NCBI GenBank assembly: GCA_020026285.1
Contig: JAHHQS010000025.1
Span: 1-34,233, forward strand
Source of the DNA: Parabacteroides sp.
GTDB lineage: Bacteria > Bacteroidota > Bacteroidia > Bacteroidales > Tannerellaceae
Reading direction: 5' to 3'
DNA: 34,233 nucleotides
In this document: positions 15,623 to 22,377 of the stretch, piece after piece
Position numbering within the stretch: the first letter of the stretch is position 1
How the letters are laid out: the number at the start of each line of letters is the position of its first letter
The notes under the pieces: generated by a model
The model's input: only the letters and a program-made list of their open reading frames with translations
What the model was told of the DNA's origin: nothing
The model's database searches: none
Position numbers and translations under genes: made by a program

Positions 15623-15768
15623 AAATATAAAAATGAAGTTGATGTAACAATATGACTAAAAAATGTTATTATTTTTTGAAAGATTTAATGTCTTCAGAAA
15701 TCAATACTTTTAATATCAGAAATTTTCTTTATTGATAATGTTTTTATGTTCTCATAATGAAATAGACT

Positions 15769-15783
15769 TTCTCAAAATGAGAA
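15769..15783. promoter_or_regulatory. Palindromic enhancer-type operator upstream of trkH
   Basis: TTCTCAAAATGAGAA, the same 15 bases as at 9568-9582. Its centre (15776) is exactly 100 bp before the G of the -12 element of the sigma54-like promoter (15876). A degenerate second copy, TTCTCATAATGAAAT (15749-15763), lies 20 bp upstream, two helical turns away, as in paired NtrC-type sites. The site also lies in the upstream region of the divergent NlpE-like gene. Confidence 0.65.
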
Positions 15784-15862
15784 GGTGCTGAAAACTGTTT
15801 CTTAATGTCTGTGAATAATTATTTATCAGATATATAGATACTTGTGAAGAATAGGATGCGTT

Positions 15863-15878
15863 TGGTATACACCTTGTA
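15863..15878 (+). promoter_or_regulatory. Sigma54-like promoter of the trkH-kdpD-kinase operon
   Basis: TGGTATA (15863-15869), CACC, TTGTA (15874-15878). The GG at 15864 and the G of the -12 element at 15876 are 12 bp apart, as required; the -12 dinucleotide is GT, as in the kdp promoter. The match to TGGCACG is weaker than at kdp. The transcript would start near 15888, just before ATG 15904. Confidence 0.55.
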
Positions 15879-15903
15879 CTTATTATTAAAACGTTTTATC
15901 ATT

Positions 15904-17412
15904 ATGAGTAAGCTTTACGATAATTGTAGTTTCAATAAATATTGCCTGAACAGCGATCTGATCAATTTCAGGTTCATTTCTTATATTTTGGGTGTATTAT
16001 TATTGGTTGAGGCAGCTTTGTTTTGTCTTTGTGCCGGTATATCCATCTGTTATCAGGAAAGTGATTACATTTATTTTATTTATACCATGTTTATCAATGT
16101 CGGAGTTGGCGGCTTGATGATGTTGTTTGGGAAAAAAGCAGATCGTCAGTTGACTCGGCGCGATGGATATTTTATCGTCAGTGTTTCCTGGTTACTTTTT
16201 ACTATTTTCGGAATGCTACCTTATTATATAAGCGGACATGTCCCAACTATTACAGATGCTTTCTTTGAAACCATGTCAGGTTTTACTACAACAGGAGCTA
16301 CAATTCTGAATGATATCGAATCTTTATCACACGGGCTTTTATTTTGGCGAAGTCTTACTCAATGGCTTGGAGGTTTGGGAATTGTGTTGTTTACCATTGC
16401 TCTTCTTCCTATATTCAGCGGATGCAGTCAGCAACTGTTTTTGTCGGAAGCAACGGGCGTGACACACGATAAGATTCAGCCCCGTACAGCTGTAATGGCC
16501 CGTTACTTGTGGATTATCTATATTGTTCTTACATTGATTGAAACAGTCCTATTGATGTTTGGAGGAATGAGCCTTTTCGATGCTGTTTGTCAATCTTTTG
16601 CAACAACGGCTACCGGAGGATTTTCTACCAAGCAGGATAGTATATCTTATTGGAACTCACCCTATATCGAATATGTAGTGGCTATCTTTATGATTCTTTC
16701 TGGAGTGAATTTCTCATTATATTACTTCTTTGTAAGAGGTCGTTTCAAAACTTTACTGAAAGATGAAGAGTTTCACTGGTTTTTGAAGTCTGTCGGAACA
16801 TTAACTCTGATTATAACTTTTACATTATTCATAACTGATTATTATGATCTGGAGACTGCTTTCCGAAAAGCTTTGTTCCAGGTGGCAACAGCTCATACTT
16901 CCTGTGGATTTGCAACAGATGATTATAATCTTTGGCCGCCGTTTACCTGGATGCTTCTTATGTTCGCCATGATTTCGGGTGGTTCTACCGGTTCAACCAG
17001 CGGAGGTGTGAAAAGTCTGCGTATGCTTATTATGTTCAGAAGTATAATGAATCAGTTTAAAAAGATGCTTCATCCGCGAGCAGTACTTCCTGTTCGTGTA
17101 AACAAGCAGGGTATTTCTGCAGAAGTCTCTTCAACCGTATTCACTTTCTTCGTCGCTTATCTGGGGTGTGTCTTTATCGGCTGGACTTCCTTGCTGGCTT
17201 TAGGTATTGGTTTTGGTGAATCTATGTGTACGGTAATATCGGCTATCGGAAATGTGGGACCGGGTTTGGGAGTTTTCGGACCTGTTTATTCATGGGCCGC
17301 TTTGCCTGATGCAGCTAAATGGATTCTTTCCATTTTGATGTTCCTTGGCCGATTGGAAATCTTTGGTATTATGATGCTCTTCTATAGAGGATTCTGGGAA
17401 GATAATAATTAA
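15904..17412 (+). CDS. trkH: TrkH-family potassium uptake protein
   Basis: 502-aa inner-membrane K+ translocating subunit (TrkH/TrkG/KtrB superfamily). ATG 15904 is chosen because an upstream in-frame GTG (15844) would place the start before the sigma54-like promoter; the protein then begins MSKLYDNCSFNKYCLN. The four filter loops each keep the key Gly: SGFTTTGATIL, ATTATGGFSTKQDS, ATAHTSCGFATDDYN and AIGNVGPGLGVFGP. Ten or so helices are evident. The usual regulatory partner TrkA is not in the window. The gene instead heads an operon with the KdpD sensor module (34 bp downstream) and a kinase, which ties low-affinity K+ uptake to the Kdp signalling parts. Confidence 0.93.
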   Translation: MSKLYDNCSFNKYCLNSDLINFRFISYILGVLLLVEAALFCLCAGISICYQESDYIYFIYTMFINVGVGGLMMLFGKKADRQLTRRDGYFIVSVSWLLFTIFGMLPYYISGHVPTITDAFFETMSGFTTTGATILNDIESLSHGLLFWRSLTQWLGGLGIVLFTIALLPIFSGCSQQLFLSEATGVTHDKIQPRTAVMARYLWIIYIVLTLIETVLLMFGGMSLFDAVCQSFATTATGGFSTKQDSISYWNSPYIEYVVAIFMILSGVNFSLYYFFVRGRFKTLLKDEEFHWFLKSVGTLTLIITFTLFITDYYDLETAFRKALFQVATAHTSCGFATDDYNLWPPFTWMLLMFAMISGGSTGSTSGGVKSLRMLIMFRSIMNQFKKMLHPRAVLPVRVNKQGISAEVSSTVFTFFVAYLGCVFIGWTSLLALGIGFGESMCTVISAIGNVGPGLGVFGPVYSWAALPDAAKWILSILMFLGRLEIFGIMMLFYRGFWEDNN

Positions 17413-17446
17413 TATGTACTTGGATGATTGAAATACTAAATATCTG

Positions 17447-18574
17447 ATGGATCAGCAAGAAAAAAACGTACAGCATTTCCTGGATCTGATTAAGCGGTCA
17501 CAGCGAGGTGTCTTTAAAATCTACATTGGTATGATAGCCGGAGTAGGAAAGACCTATCGAATGCTTCAGGATGCGCATGGAATGCAAGAAAATAATATAG
17601 ATGTTCAGATTGGTTATGTGGAAACTCACGGACGGGCTGGGACAGAAGCCTTGTTAAAAGGTTTACCAGTCATTCCTCGTAAAAAGATTTTTTATAAAGG
17701 GAAGGAACTTGAGGAAATGGACTTGGATACCATTCTTCAATTACATCCCGAACTGGTGATTGTTGATGAGCTGGCACATACAAATGTGGATGGAAGTCGA
17801 AATCAGAAACGATGGCAGGATGTAATGGAGTTGCTCGATGCCGGTATCAATGTTCTTTCGGCTGTAAATATCCAGCATATCGAAAGTCTGAATGACGAAA
17901 TAAAGAATATTGCTGGAATAGAAGTTAAAGAGCGTATTCCGGATAAGGTTTTGGAAGAAGCAGATGAAGTGGTCAATATTGACTTGACGGCGGAAGATCT
18001 GATTGAGCGTCTGAAAGCCGGTAAGATTTACCGTCAGGAGAAGATACAGATTGCTTTGAATAACTTCTTTAAGACAGAGAATATCCTGCAGTTGCGTGAA
18101 CTGGCCTTGAAAGAGGTGGCTTTTCGTGTAGAAAGGAAAGTGGAGAACGAGATTCTTTCATCAATTCCTACCCGGAATGAAAAGATTCTGGCTTGTATCA
18201 GTAGTAATGAACGTACACCTCGACGGGTAATCCGAAAGGCTTATAAAATTGCTTCAAGATATAATACTTCATTTATTGCACTATTCGTGCAGACAGATAG
18301 CGAAAGTCCGGATAAAATTAGTCTGGCTTCGCAAAGACATCTGCTGAATCATTTTAAACTGGTAACCGAATTGGGAGGAACAGTACTCCAGGTCCCATCC
18401 GAAGACGTGACTAATGCTGTTATCCAGGTTTGTAAAGAACAGAAGATTACTACCATTTGTATGGGGCAGCCATCGTTTCAAATACCACATACTTTCTTTA
18501 AAATAGGATCTTATAAAAGATTTATGCACAATTTGGCCGAAATGAAGATTGATTTACTTATTATTGCATCTTAA
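17447..18574 (+). CDS. kdpD: Stand-alone KdpD sensor module (KdpD domain plus Usp domain, no kinase)
   Basis: 375-aa soluble protein equal to the N-terminal half of classical KdpD. Residues about 20-230 form the KdpD domain with Walker A GMIAGVGKT (28-36) and VIVDELAHTNVDGSRNQKRW; residues about 245-375 form a universal-stress-protein-like domain. Classical KdpD (about 890 aa) continues with four membrane helices, a GAF domain and a histidine kinase, all absent here. The stop at 18572-18574 is followed 13 bp later by a separate membrane kinase gene, so the functions are split between two chains. In E. coli and S. aureus the N-terminal part senses K+ state, ATP or c-di-AMP (the latter bound by the Usp domain of S. 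aureus KdpD). A similar role here is inferred. The gene is intact rather than a broken full-length kdpD, because no kinase remnant follows in another frame. Confidence 0.9.
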   Translation: MDQQEKNVQHFLDLIKRSQRGVFKIYIGMIAGVGKTYRMLQDAHGMQENNIDVQIGYVETHGRAGTEALLKGLPVIPRKKIFYKGKELEEMDLDTILQLHPELVIVDELAHTNVDGSRNQKRWQDVMELLDAGINVLSAVNIQHIESLNDEIKNIAGIEVKERIPDKVLEEADEVVNIDLTAEDLIERLKAGKIYRQEKIQIALNNFFKTENILQLRELALKEVAFRVERKVENEILSSIPTRNEKILACISSNERTPRRVIRKAYKIASRYNTSFIALFVQTDSESPDKISLASQRHLLNHFKLVTELGGTVLQVPSEDVTNAVIQVCKEQKITTICMGQPSFQIPHTFFKIGSYKRFMHNLAEMKIDLLIIAS

Positions 18575-18587
18575 TAGATTTTTGGAT

Positions 18588-20051
18588 ATGAATATGAATA
18601 TAAAGACAAAACTGACGTTGGCTATTGGCGTTTTAGTAGCCATGATAGTATTGGTGGTCGCCTTGTCTATTACTAATCTTCAGATATTAACGGCCACAGA
18701 ACCGAATAGCCCTGCTGCAGGACCGGGATTGAACAGAGCTTTGATCTGGGTTTCCATCACAGGTGGTATCTGTATTCTGATAGGTTTGGGAATACTTTAT
18801 AAAATACCTAAATCTATTAACCGGCCTCTGCAGGATGTTACTAAAGGTATTCTTGAGATTGCCAATCATAATTATAATGTTAGTCTGAGTTTGGGCGGAA
18901 GTCAGGAACTGGTTTCAATAAGTAAAAACTTTAACCGTATGGCGAAGCGTTTGCAAGATTACCATAATAGTACGATTTCTGATCTGATGACTTCGAAGAG
19001 GTATATGGAAACGATTATCAATGCTATAACCGAACCTATTATTGGTTTGGATAATAGTATGCAGATTATTTTTATTAACGATGCTGCTTTGAATATTTTA
19101 AATCTGCATAGAGAAGATATCGGTGGCAAGTCGGCTCAGGATATTGCTTTGCGAAATGATTTATTGCGAAAGCTGCTTTGTGGTTTGTTTGAACCTAAGG
19201 AACAGGAACAAAAGCGTGGTAAAAAGAATCCTTTGAAGATATATGCTGATAACAAGGAGAGTTATTTTCAGGTCAGTTATATGAACATTTCCATGAAAGG
19301 AAATGATGGAGAGACCATGGAGAAAAGGGGAGAAGTTATCATGTTGAAGAATATTACCGAGTTCAAGGAATTGGATACAGCCAAGACTACATTCATTTCG
19401 ACAATATCTCATGAATTAAAGACTCCTATTTCGGCCATTCTGATGAGCCTTCAGTTACTTGAAGATAAAAGAGTCGGCTCATTGAATAGCGAGCAATTCG
19501 AACTTTCTGAAAGTATTAAGGAAAACAGTGAGCGGCTGTTGAGTATTACTGGTGAACTTCTGAATATGACTCAGGTGGAAAGTGGTAAATTGCAACTTAA
19601 ACCGAAGATTACGAAGCCTATTGAACTGATCGATTATGCTATCAAGGCAACGCGGGTTCAGGCTGATAAGTTTGGTATCCAGATTGAAGTGGAATATCCG
19701 GAGAAGATAAAGAAACTATTCGTTGACAGTGAGAAGATTGCCTGGGTGTTGACTAACTTGTTGAATAATGCTGTTCGCTATTCGGCTGAGAATGGCAGGG
19801 TCATCATAGGAGCTGCCGAAAAAGAAGAAGGATATATTGAGATATATGTTCAGGATTTTGGTAAGGGTATTGATGCCCGTTATCATGAAAGTATCTTTGA
19901 ACCGTATTTCCGTGTGCCGGGAACCAAAGTACAGGGTAGTGGCTTGGGACTTTCTATTTCTCGTGATTTCGTGGAAGCTCACGGAGGAACTCTTGTTATT
20001 AAGAGTGAAATAGGAAAGGGCAGTCGTTTCATAATGACTCTTCCTGCTTGA
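18588..20051 (+). CDS. Membrane sensor histidine kinase (HAMP-PAS-HisKA-HATPase), probable partner of KdpD and the NtrC-type regulator
   Basis: 487-aa kinase starting at ATG 18588, 13 bp after kdpD; an upstream in-frame TTG inside kdpD was rejected. It has TM1 (about 8-30), a short periplasmic loop, TM2 (about 52-72), a HAMP-like linker, a PAS domain (about 140-240, INAITEPIIGLDNSMQIIFI), HisKA with phospho-acceptor H275 in STISHELKTP, and a HATPase domain with N box NLLNNAVRYS, DFGKGIDARY and GSGLGLSISRDFVEAHGG. All catalytic boxes are intact. It lacks the four-helix membrane region and GAF domain of classical KdpD. Being last in the trkH-kdpD operon, with the only response regulator of the region beside kdp, it probably phosphorylates that regulator. 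The pairing is inferred. Confidence 0.88.
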   Translation: MNMNIKTKLTLAIGVLVAMIVLVVALSITNLQILTATEPNSPAAGPGLNRALIWVSITGGICILIGLGILYKIPKSINRPLQDVTKGILEIANHNYNVSLSLGGSQELVSISKNFNRMAKRLQDYHNSTISDLMTSKRYMETIINAITEPIIGLDNSMQIIFINDAALNILNLHREDIGGKSAQDIALRNDLLRKLLCGLFEPKEQEQKRGKKNPLKIYADNKESYFQVSYMNISMKGNDGETMEKRGEVIMLKNITEFKELDTAKTTFISTISHELKTPISAILMSLQLLEDKRVGSLNSEQFELSESIKENSERLLSITGELLNMTQVESGKLQLKPKITKPIELIDYAIKATRVQADKFGIQIEVEYPEKIKKLFVDSEKIAWVLTNLLNNAVRYSAENGRVIIGAAEKEEGYIEIYVQDFGKGIDARYHESIFEPYFRVPGTKVQGSGLGLSISRDFVEAHGGTLVIKSEIGKGSRFIMTLPA

Positions 20052-20140
20052 TTTCTGATTGACCGGGTTCTCTGTTTTAGTAGAGGTGTTAATGTAAACA
20101 AAGTTTGATTTAAGCTGTTCTTTTTATTTTATAGTTTATA

Positions 20141-20224
20141 TCACCTTGGTGAATTAATTAGTTCACCAATATGATTTGATTGCATCACAATTGTGAATTA
20201 ATTGATTCATTGTTGTGATGCAAT
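20141..20224. repeat. Two related palindromic hairpins in tandem
   Basis: Copy 1 (20141-20169) has 8-bp arms TTGGTGAA (20146-20153)/TTCACCAA (20162-20169). Copy 2 (20179-20224) has 12-bp arms ATTGCATCACAA (20179-20190)/TTGTGATGCAAT (20213-20224). Both contain TGAATTAATT and the units starting at 20141 and 20185 agree at 20 of 26 positions, so copy 2 looks like a diverged duplicate 44 bp away. Each also carries an internal alternative palindrome (TCACCTTGGTGA; CACAATTGTG). They may terminate the trkH-kdpD-kinase transcript or bind a protein; the T runs are poor. Confidence 0.55.
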
Positions 20225-20341
20225 TTATTATACCTATGTTTTATTAAAAATGGGATAATAATCATTAATTAAATGATACTATTTATATAGTTCAGGCTTT
20301 TGATATTTTGGTTTTATTCAGAAAATCAAGAGTGGATTCTC
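20225..20341. other. AT-rich intergenic stretch
   Basis: Contains a further small palindrome ATCATT (20261-20266)/AATGAT (20272-20277) but no gene. Together with the tandem hairpins it fills the roughly 370-bp gap between the kinase and the next gene. Confidence 0.5.
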
Positions 20342-20372
20342 TTTGAATCCTCATTCGTTTATTGTAACTTTA
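20342..20372 (+). promoter_or_regulatory. Bacteroidetes-type promoter for the four-helix membrane protein
   Basis: TTTG at 20342-20345, 19-bp spacer, TAACTTTA at 20365-20372 (one mismatch to TAnnTTTG). Confidence 0.5.
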
Positions 20373-20422
20373 TAGCACTAGGAATCTATCAGGAAGTTTT
20401 ATTTTATTAATTGATTAATATT

Positions 20423-20905
20423 ATGAAGGAAGAAACGAAAGACTATTGTAAATATGGAATCTTATTTACGATAGCATGGAATATTGTTTTATTCATATTG
20501 TTGGTTATTACAAATTTGGTCGAAGGTAATGAACTTTTCTTTTATGAATCCACTCATTGGTATGATATGCCGGTCATAATTCTGATTTGGTCGTTAGTCT
20601 GGTACTGGATAGGATATAGTTTACGAAAGGAATTCCTGTTTCAAAGAAAATACTACCAGCATAAATTTCAGATGTTGAATCAGCAGAAAATTAAAGATTT
20701 GTTCAAAATCCATTATTTGTCACGTTATGCCAAAATTCTTACTGTTGTCTGTATTACTGCTATTCCTTGGTATGTGATTGGTTATGTTAGAGATCATTTT
20801 AACTTGACAGATATCATCATTATGAGTGTCCTATTTATCTGGTCGCTGATTCTATACTTTACAGCCCGTTATTTAAAAAGAAAAGTTTCCTCTATGAAGT
20901 TATAA
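20423..20905 (+). CDS. Membrane protein of unknown function with about four helices
   Basis: 160-aa protein from ATG 20423 (an in-frame TTG at 20411 is a worse choice). Four hydrophobic segments are seen: about 10-32 (ILFTIAWNIVLFILLVITNL), 45-65 (MPVIILIWSLVWYWIGYSL), 103-122 (ILTVVCITAIPWYVIGYV) and 130-148 (IIIMSVLFIWSLILYFTA). A basic cytoplasmic loop (KEFLFQRKYYQHKFQMLNQQ) separates the second and third. The paired-helix arrangement recalls a duplicated two-helix unit, but I recognise no family. It is monocistronic, with its own promoter and a terminator just after the stop. Confidence 0.7.
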   Translation: MKEETKDYCKYGILFTIAWNIVLFILLVITNLVEGNELFFYESTHWYDMPVIILIWSLVWYWIGYSLRKEFLFQRKYYQHKFQMLNQQKIKDLFKIHYLSRYAKILTVVCITAIPWYVIGYVRDHFNLTDIIIMSVLFIWSLILYFTARYLKRKVSSMKL

Positions 20906-20907
20906 AT

Positions 20908-20947
20908 AAAAACGAATTATCTTTATCATTGCAGGCGATTCGTTTTT
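20908..20947 (+). terminator. Rho-independent terminator
   Basis: Perfect 10-bp arms AAAAACGAAT (20908-20917) and ATTCGTTTTT (20938-20947), ending in a T run. It lies directly after the four-helix protein gene and can work on both strands. Confidence 0.7.
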
Positions 20948-21004
20948 GTGACAGTTTTGCTATCGGCCCTTTTTTAGTAACATACATATTTAATATGTTA
21001 TTGA

Positions 21005-21035
21005 TTTCATTTTCAGACAAACTTTCATAAATTTG
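21005..21035 (+). promoter_or_regulatory. Bacteroidetes-type promoter of the envelope operon
   Basis: TAAATTTG at 21028-21035 fits the -7 consensus; TTTC at 21005-21008 lies 19 bp upstream. Confidence 0.6.
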
Positions 21036-21061
21036 CCGCTGTGTCTGATAATTAGTATACC

Positions 21062-21400
21062 ATGAAAATAAAATTGACTATAATCTTCTCTCTTATACTG
21101 CTGCTAAGTAGTTGCTCCTCTTCGATCTATGTAAGTAAATTCAGTTCGGAAAAGGTGGAATTAGGTATGAGCAGATCCGATTTTGTGAAACTTTTCGGTG
21201 CTCCTTTTGCCAAAGAGATGATTACTACTCCTGATAATCGGAAACTGGAACGACTTCTTTACAGAGAAGGTCTGTTCGATGGTCTTGGCTGGTATAGTAT
21301 TACTACTTCATTTACCTTTGAGGAACAGAAACTGGTAAGTCAGGAAGTTATAAACGAGGAAAGAATGAACAATAATAACAATCCGAATACGACAAAATAA
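21062..21400 (+). CDS. Small lipoprotein with a SmpA/OmlA (BamE-like) fold signature
   Basis: 112-aa lipoprotein: signal sequence LIFSLILLLSSC with lipid Cys near residue 18, then a domain with the SmpA/OmlA pattern, in which VELGMSRSDFVKLFGAPF is the helix-turn element found in BamE-like proteins. The C-terminal tail is low-complexity (MNNNNNPNTTK). It is first in a compact three-gene operon with another lipoprotein (8 bp gap) and a PagL-like outer-membrane protein, all exported, so the cluster concerns the outer membrane. It is unlikely to be the true BAM subunit; the match is to the fold pattern. Confidence 0.7.
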   Translation: MKIKLTIIFSLILLLSSCSSSIYVSKFSSEKVELGMSRSDFVKLFGAPFAKEMITTPDNRKLERLLYREGLFDGLGWYSITTSFTFEEQKLVSQEVINEERMNNNNNPNTTK

Positions 21401-21408
21401 ATGTGCTG

Positions 21409-22377
21409 ATGAAAAAGAGTTGGTTAATTGTAGTTCTGCTACATTTCTTATTTACTGCTTGCAACAGTGATATTTTTATAAAAGACTTTTTACCCGAAGT
21501 ACCCCAGGTGTCTTTAAATACAGGGGATTCTATCATTATTCCTTTTGCTGATGTAAAATGGGATATTGAAGGTGTCTTTCTGACTGCAGAAATGAAAGGT
21601 AATGTGTATGATAAAGATGGTAATCTGATGGGACAAAATCTTCCTTTGCGCGACAAGTATGTGAAAGGACTGGTCAAACTGTTTGTAGGTGAAAATAAGG
21701 ATTTTTTATCATTCCGGGTGGAACGTACCAATTGGAAAGAGCTGAAGATTGTGGCTGGGGTTAATATGAATGAGCAGCCAACAGAAATAAGAATCTGGGT
21801 GACTGGTAATACTGTCAGAAAAGAAATTAATCTGACTTTGAATCCTTCCGAGAAATATCAGGTTGATCATGTGGAATATCATTGGAATCAGTTCAAAAAT
21901 GAAAAGGAAACTTCACGAATCGTTGAAGAAATGTCTTTTTATAATAGGTCATCGAATGAGATGCAGTGGATATTCAAGCCATATAGTAAGGTTACACGTA
22001 ACATGATGGTCAAATCGGAAGATGATAATTATATGTTATCATGGTATTTAGGAGAGATTCCGCCTAATGTGGAGGTTTATGATCTGATTAATGGCAAACC
22101 TCAATTGAACGGGGCAGAGCTGCCTATGGATAACTATTGGCATAAGATGCCTTCTCCGTTCGATATCAATATAGCAGATACAGTATATGTGGCTCCTTTT
22201 ACAAAGCAGGATGTACATGTGAAGGTTTATTTTGAAAAAACATCGCTTCCTTTTACACTGCATGCTTATAGCAAGCAATTGGATAGATATAAAACATTTA
22301 GAGGAGAATTATGTAGTTCATGTCCGTCGAGATATGAAATTGTAATGGGAGAACCTGAAAAAATAGAGAAGAAATGA
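21409..22377 (+). CDS. Lipoprotein of unknown function in the envelope operon
   Basis: 322-aa protein starting at ATG 21409 (an in-frame GTG at 21403 is a weaker choice). The signal sequence LIVVLLHFLFTAC gives a lipid Cys near residue 18. The mature part looks beta-rich with repeated short strands (for example LKIVAGVNMNEQPTEIRIWV and DTVYVAPFTKQDVHVKVYFE), suggesting two or more immunoglobulin-like domains, and a CSSC pair lies near the C-terminus (LCSSCPSRYEIV). I do not recognise the family. Its stop overlaps the start of the PagL-like gene by 4 bp (ATGA), so the two are translationally coupled and may work together. Confidence 0.65.
   Translation: MKKSWLIVVLLHFLFTACNSDIFIKDFLPEVPQVSLNTGDSIIIPFADVKWDIEGVFLTAEMKGNVYDKDGNLMGQNLPLRDKYVKGLVKLFVGENKDFLSFRVERTNWKELKIVAGVNMNEQPTEIRIWVTGNTVRKEINLTLNPSEKYQVDHVEYHWNQFKNEKETSRIVEEMSFYNRSSNEMQWIFKPYSKVTRNMMVKSEDDNYMLSWYLGEIPPNVEVYDLINGKPQLNGAELPMDNYWHKMPSPFDINIADTVYVAPFTKQDVHVKVYFEKTSLPFTLHAYSKQLDRYKTFRGELCSSCPSRYEIVMGEPEKIEKK

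Noticed and set aside
15844..15903. Earlier GTG start for trkH
   Set aside because: It lies upstream of, and overlaps, the sigma54-like promoter (15863-15878); ATG 15904 is a better start.
18549..18587. TTG start for the histidine kinase overlapping kdpD
   Set aside because: ATG 18588 gives a normal start before TM1, and TTG inside the upstream gene adds only a hydrophobic stub.
17447..20051. A frameshifted full-length KdpD
   Set aside because: The KdpD/Usp part ends with a proper stop and the following kinase has its own start, two helices, HAMP and PAS instead of the four-helix and GAF region of KdpD, so these are two genuine genes.
20141..20224. CRISPR-like repeats
   Set aside because: Only two diverged copies with palindromic symmetry and no spacer series or cas genes.
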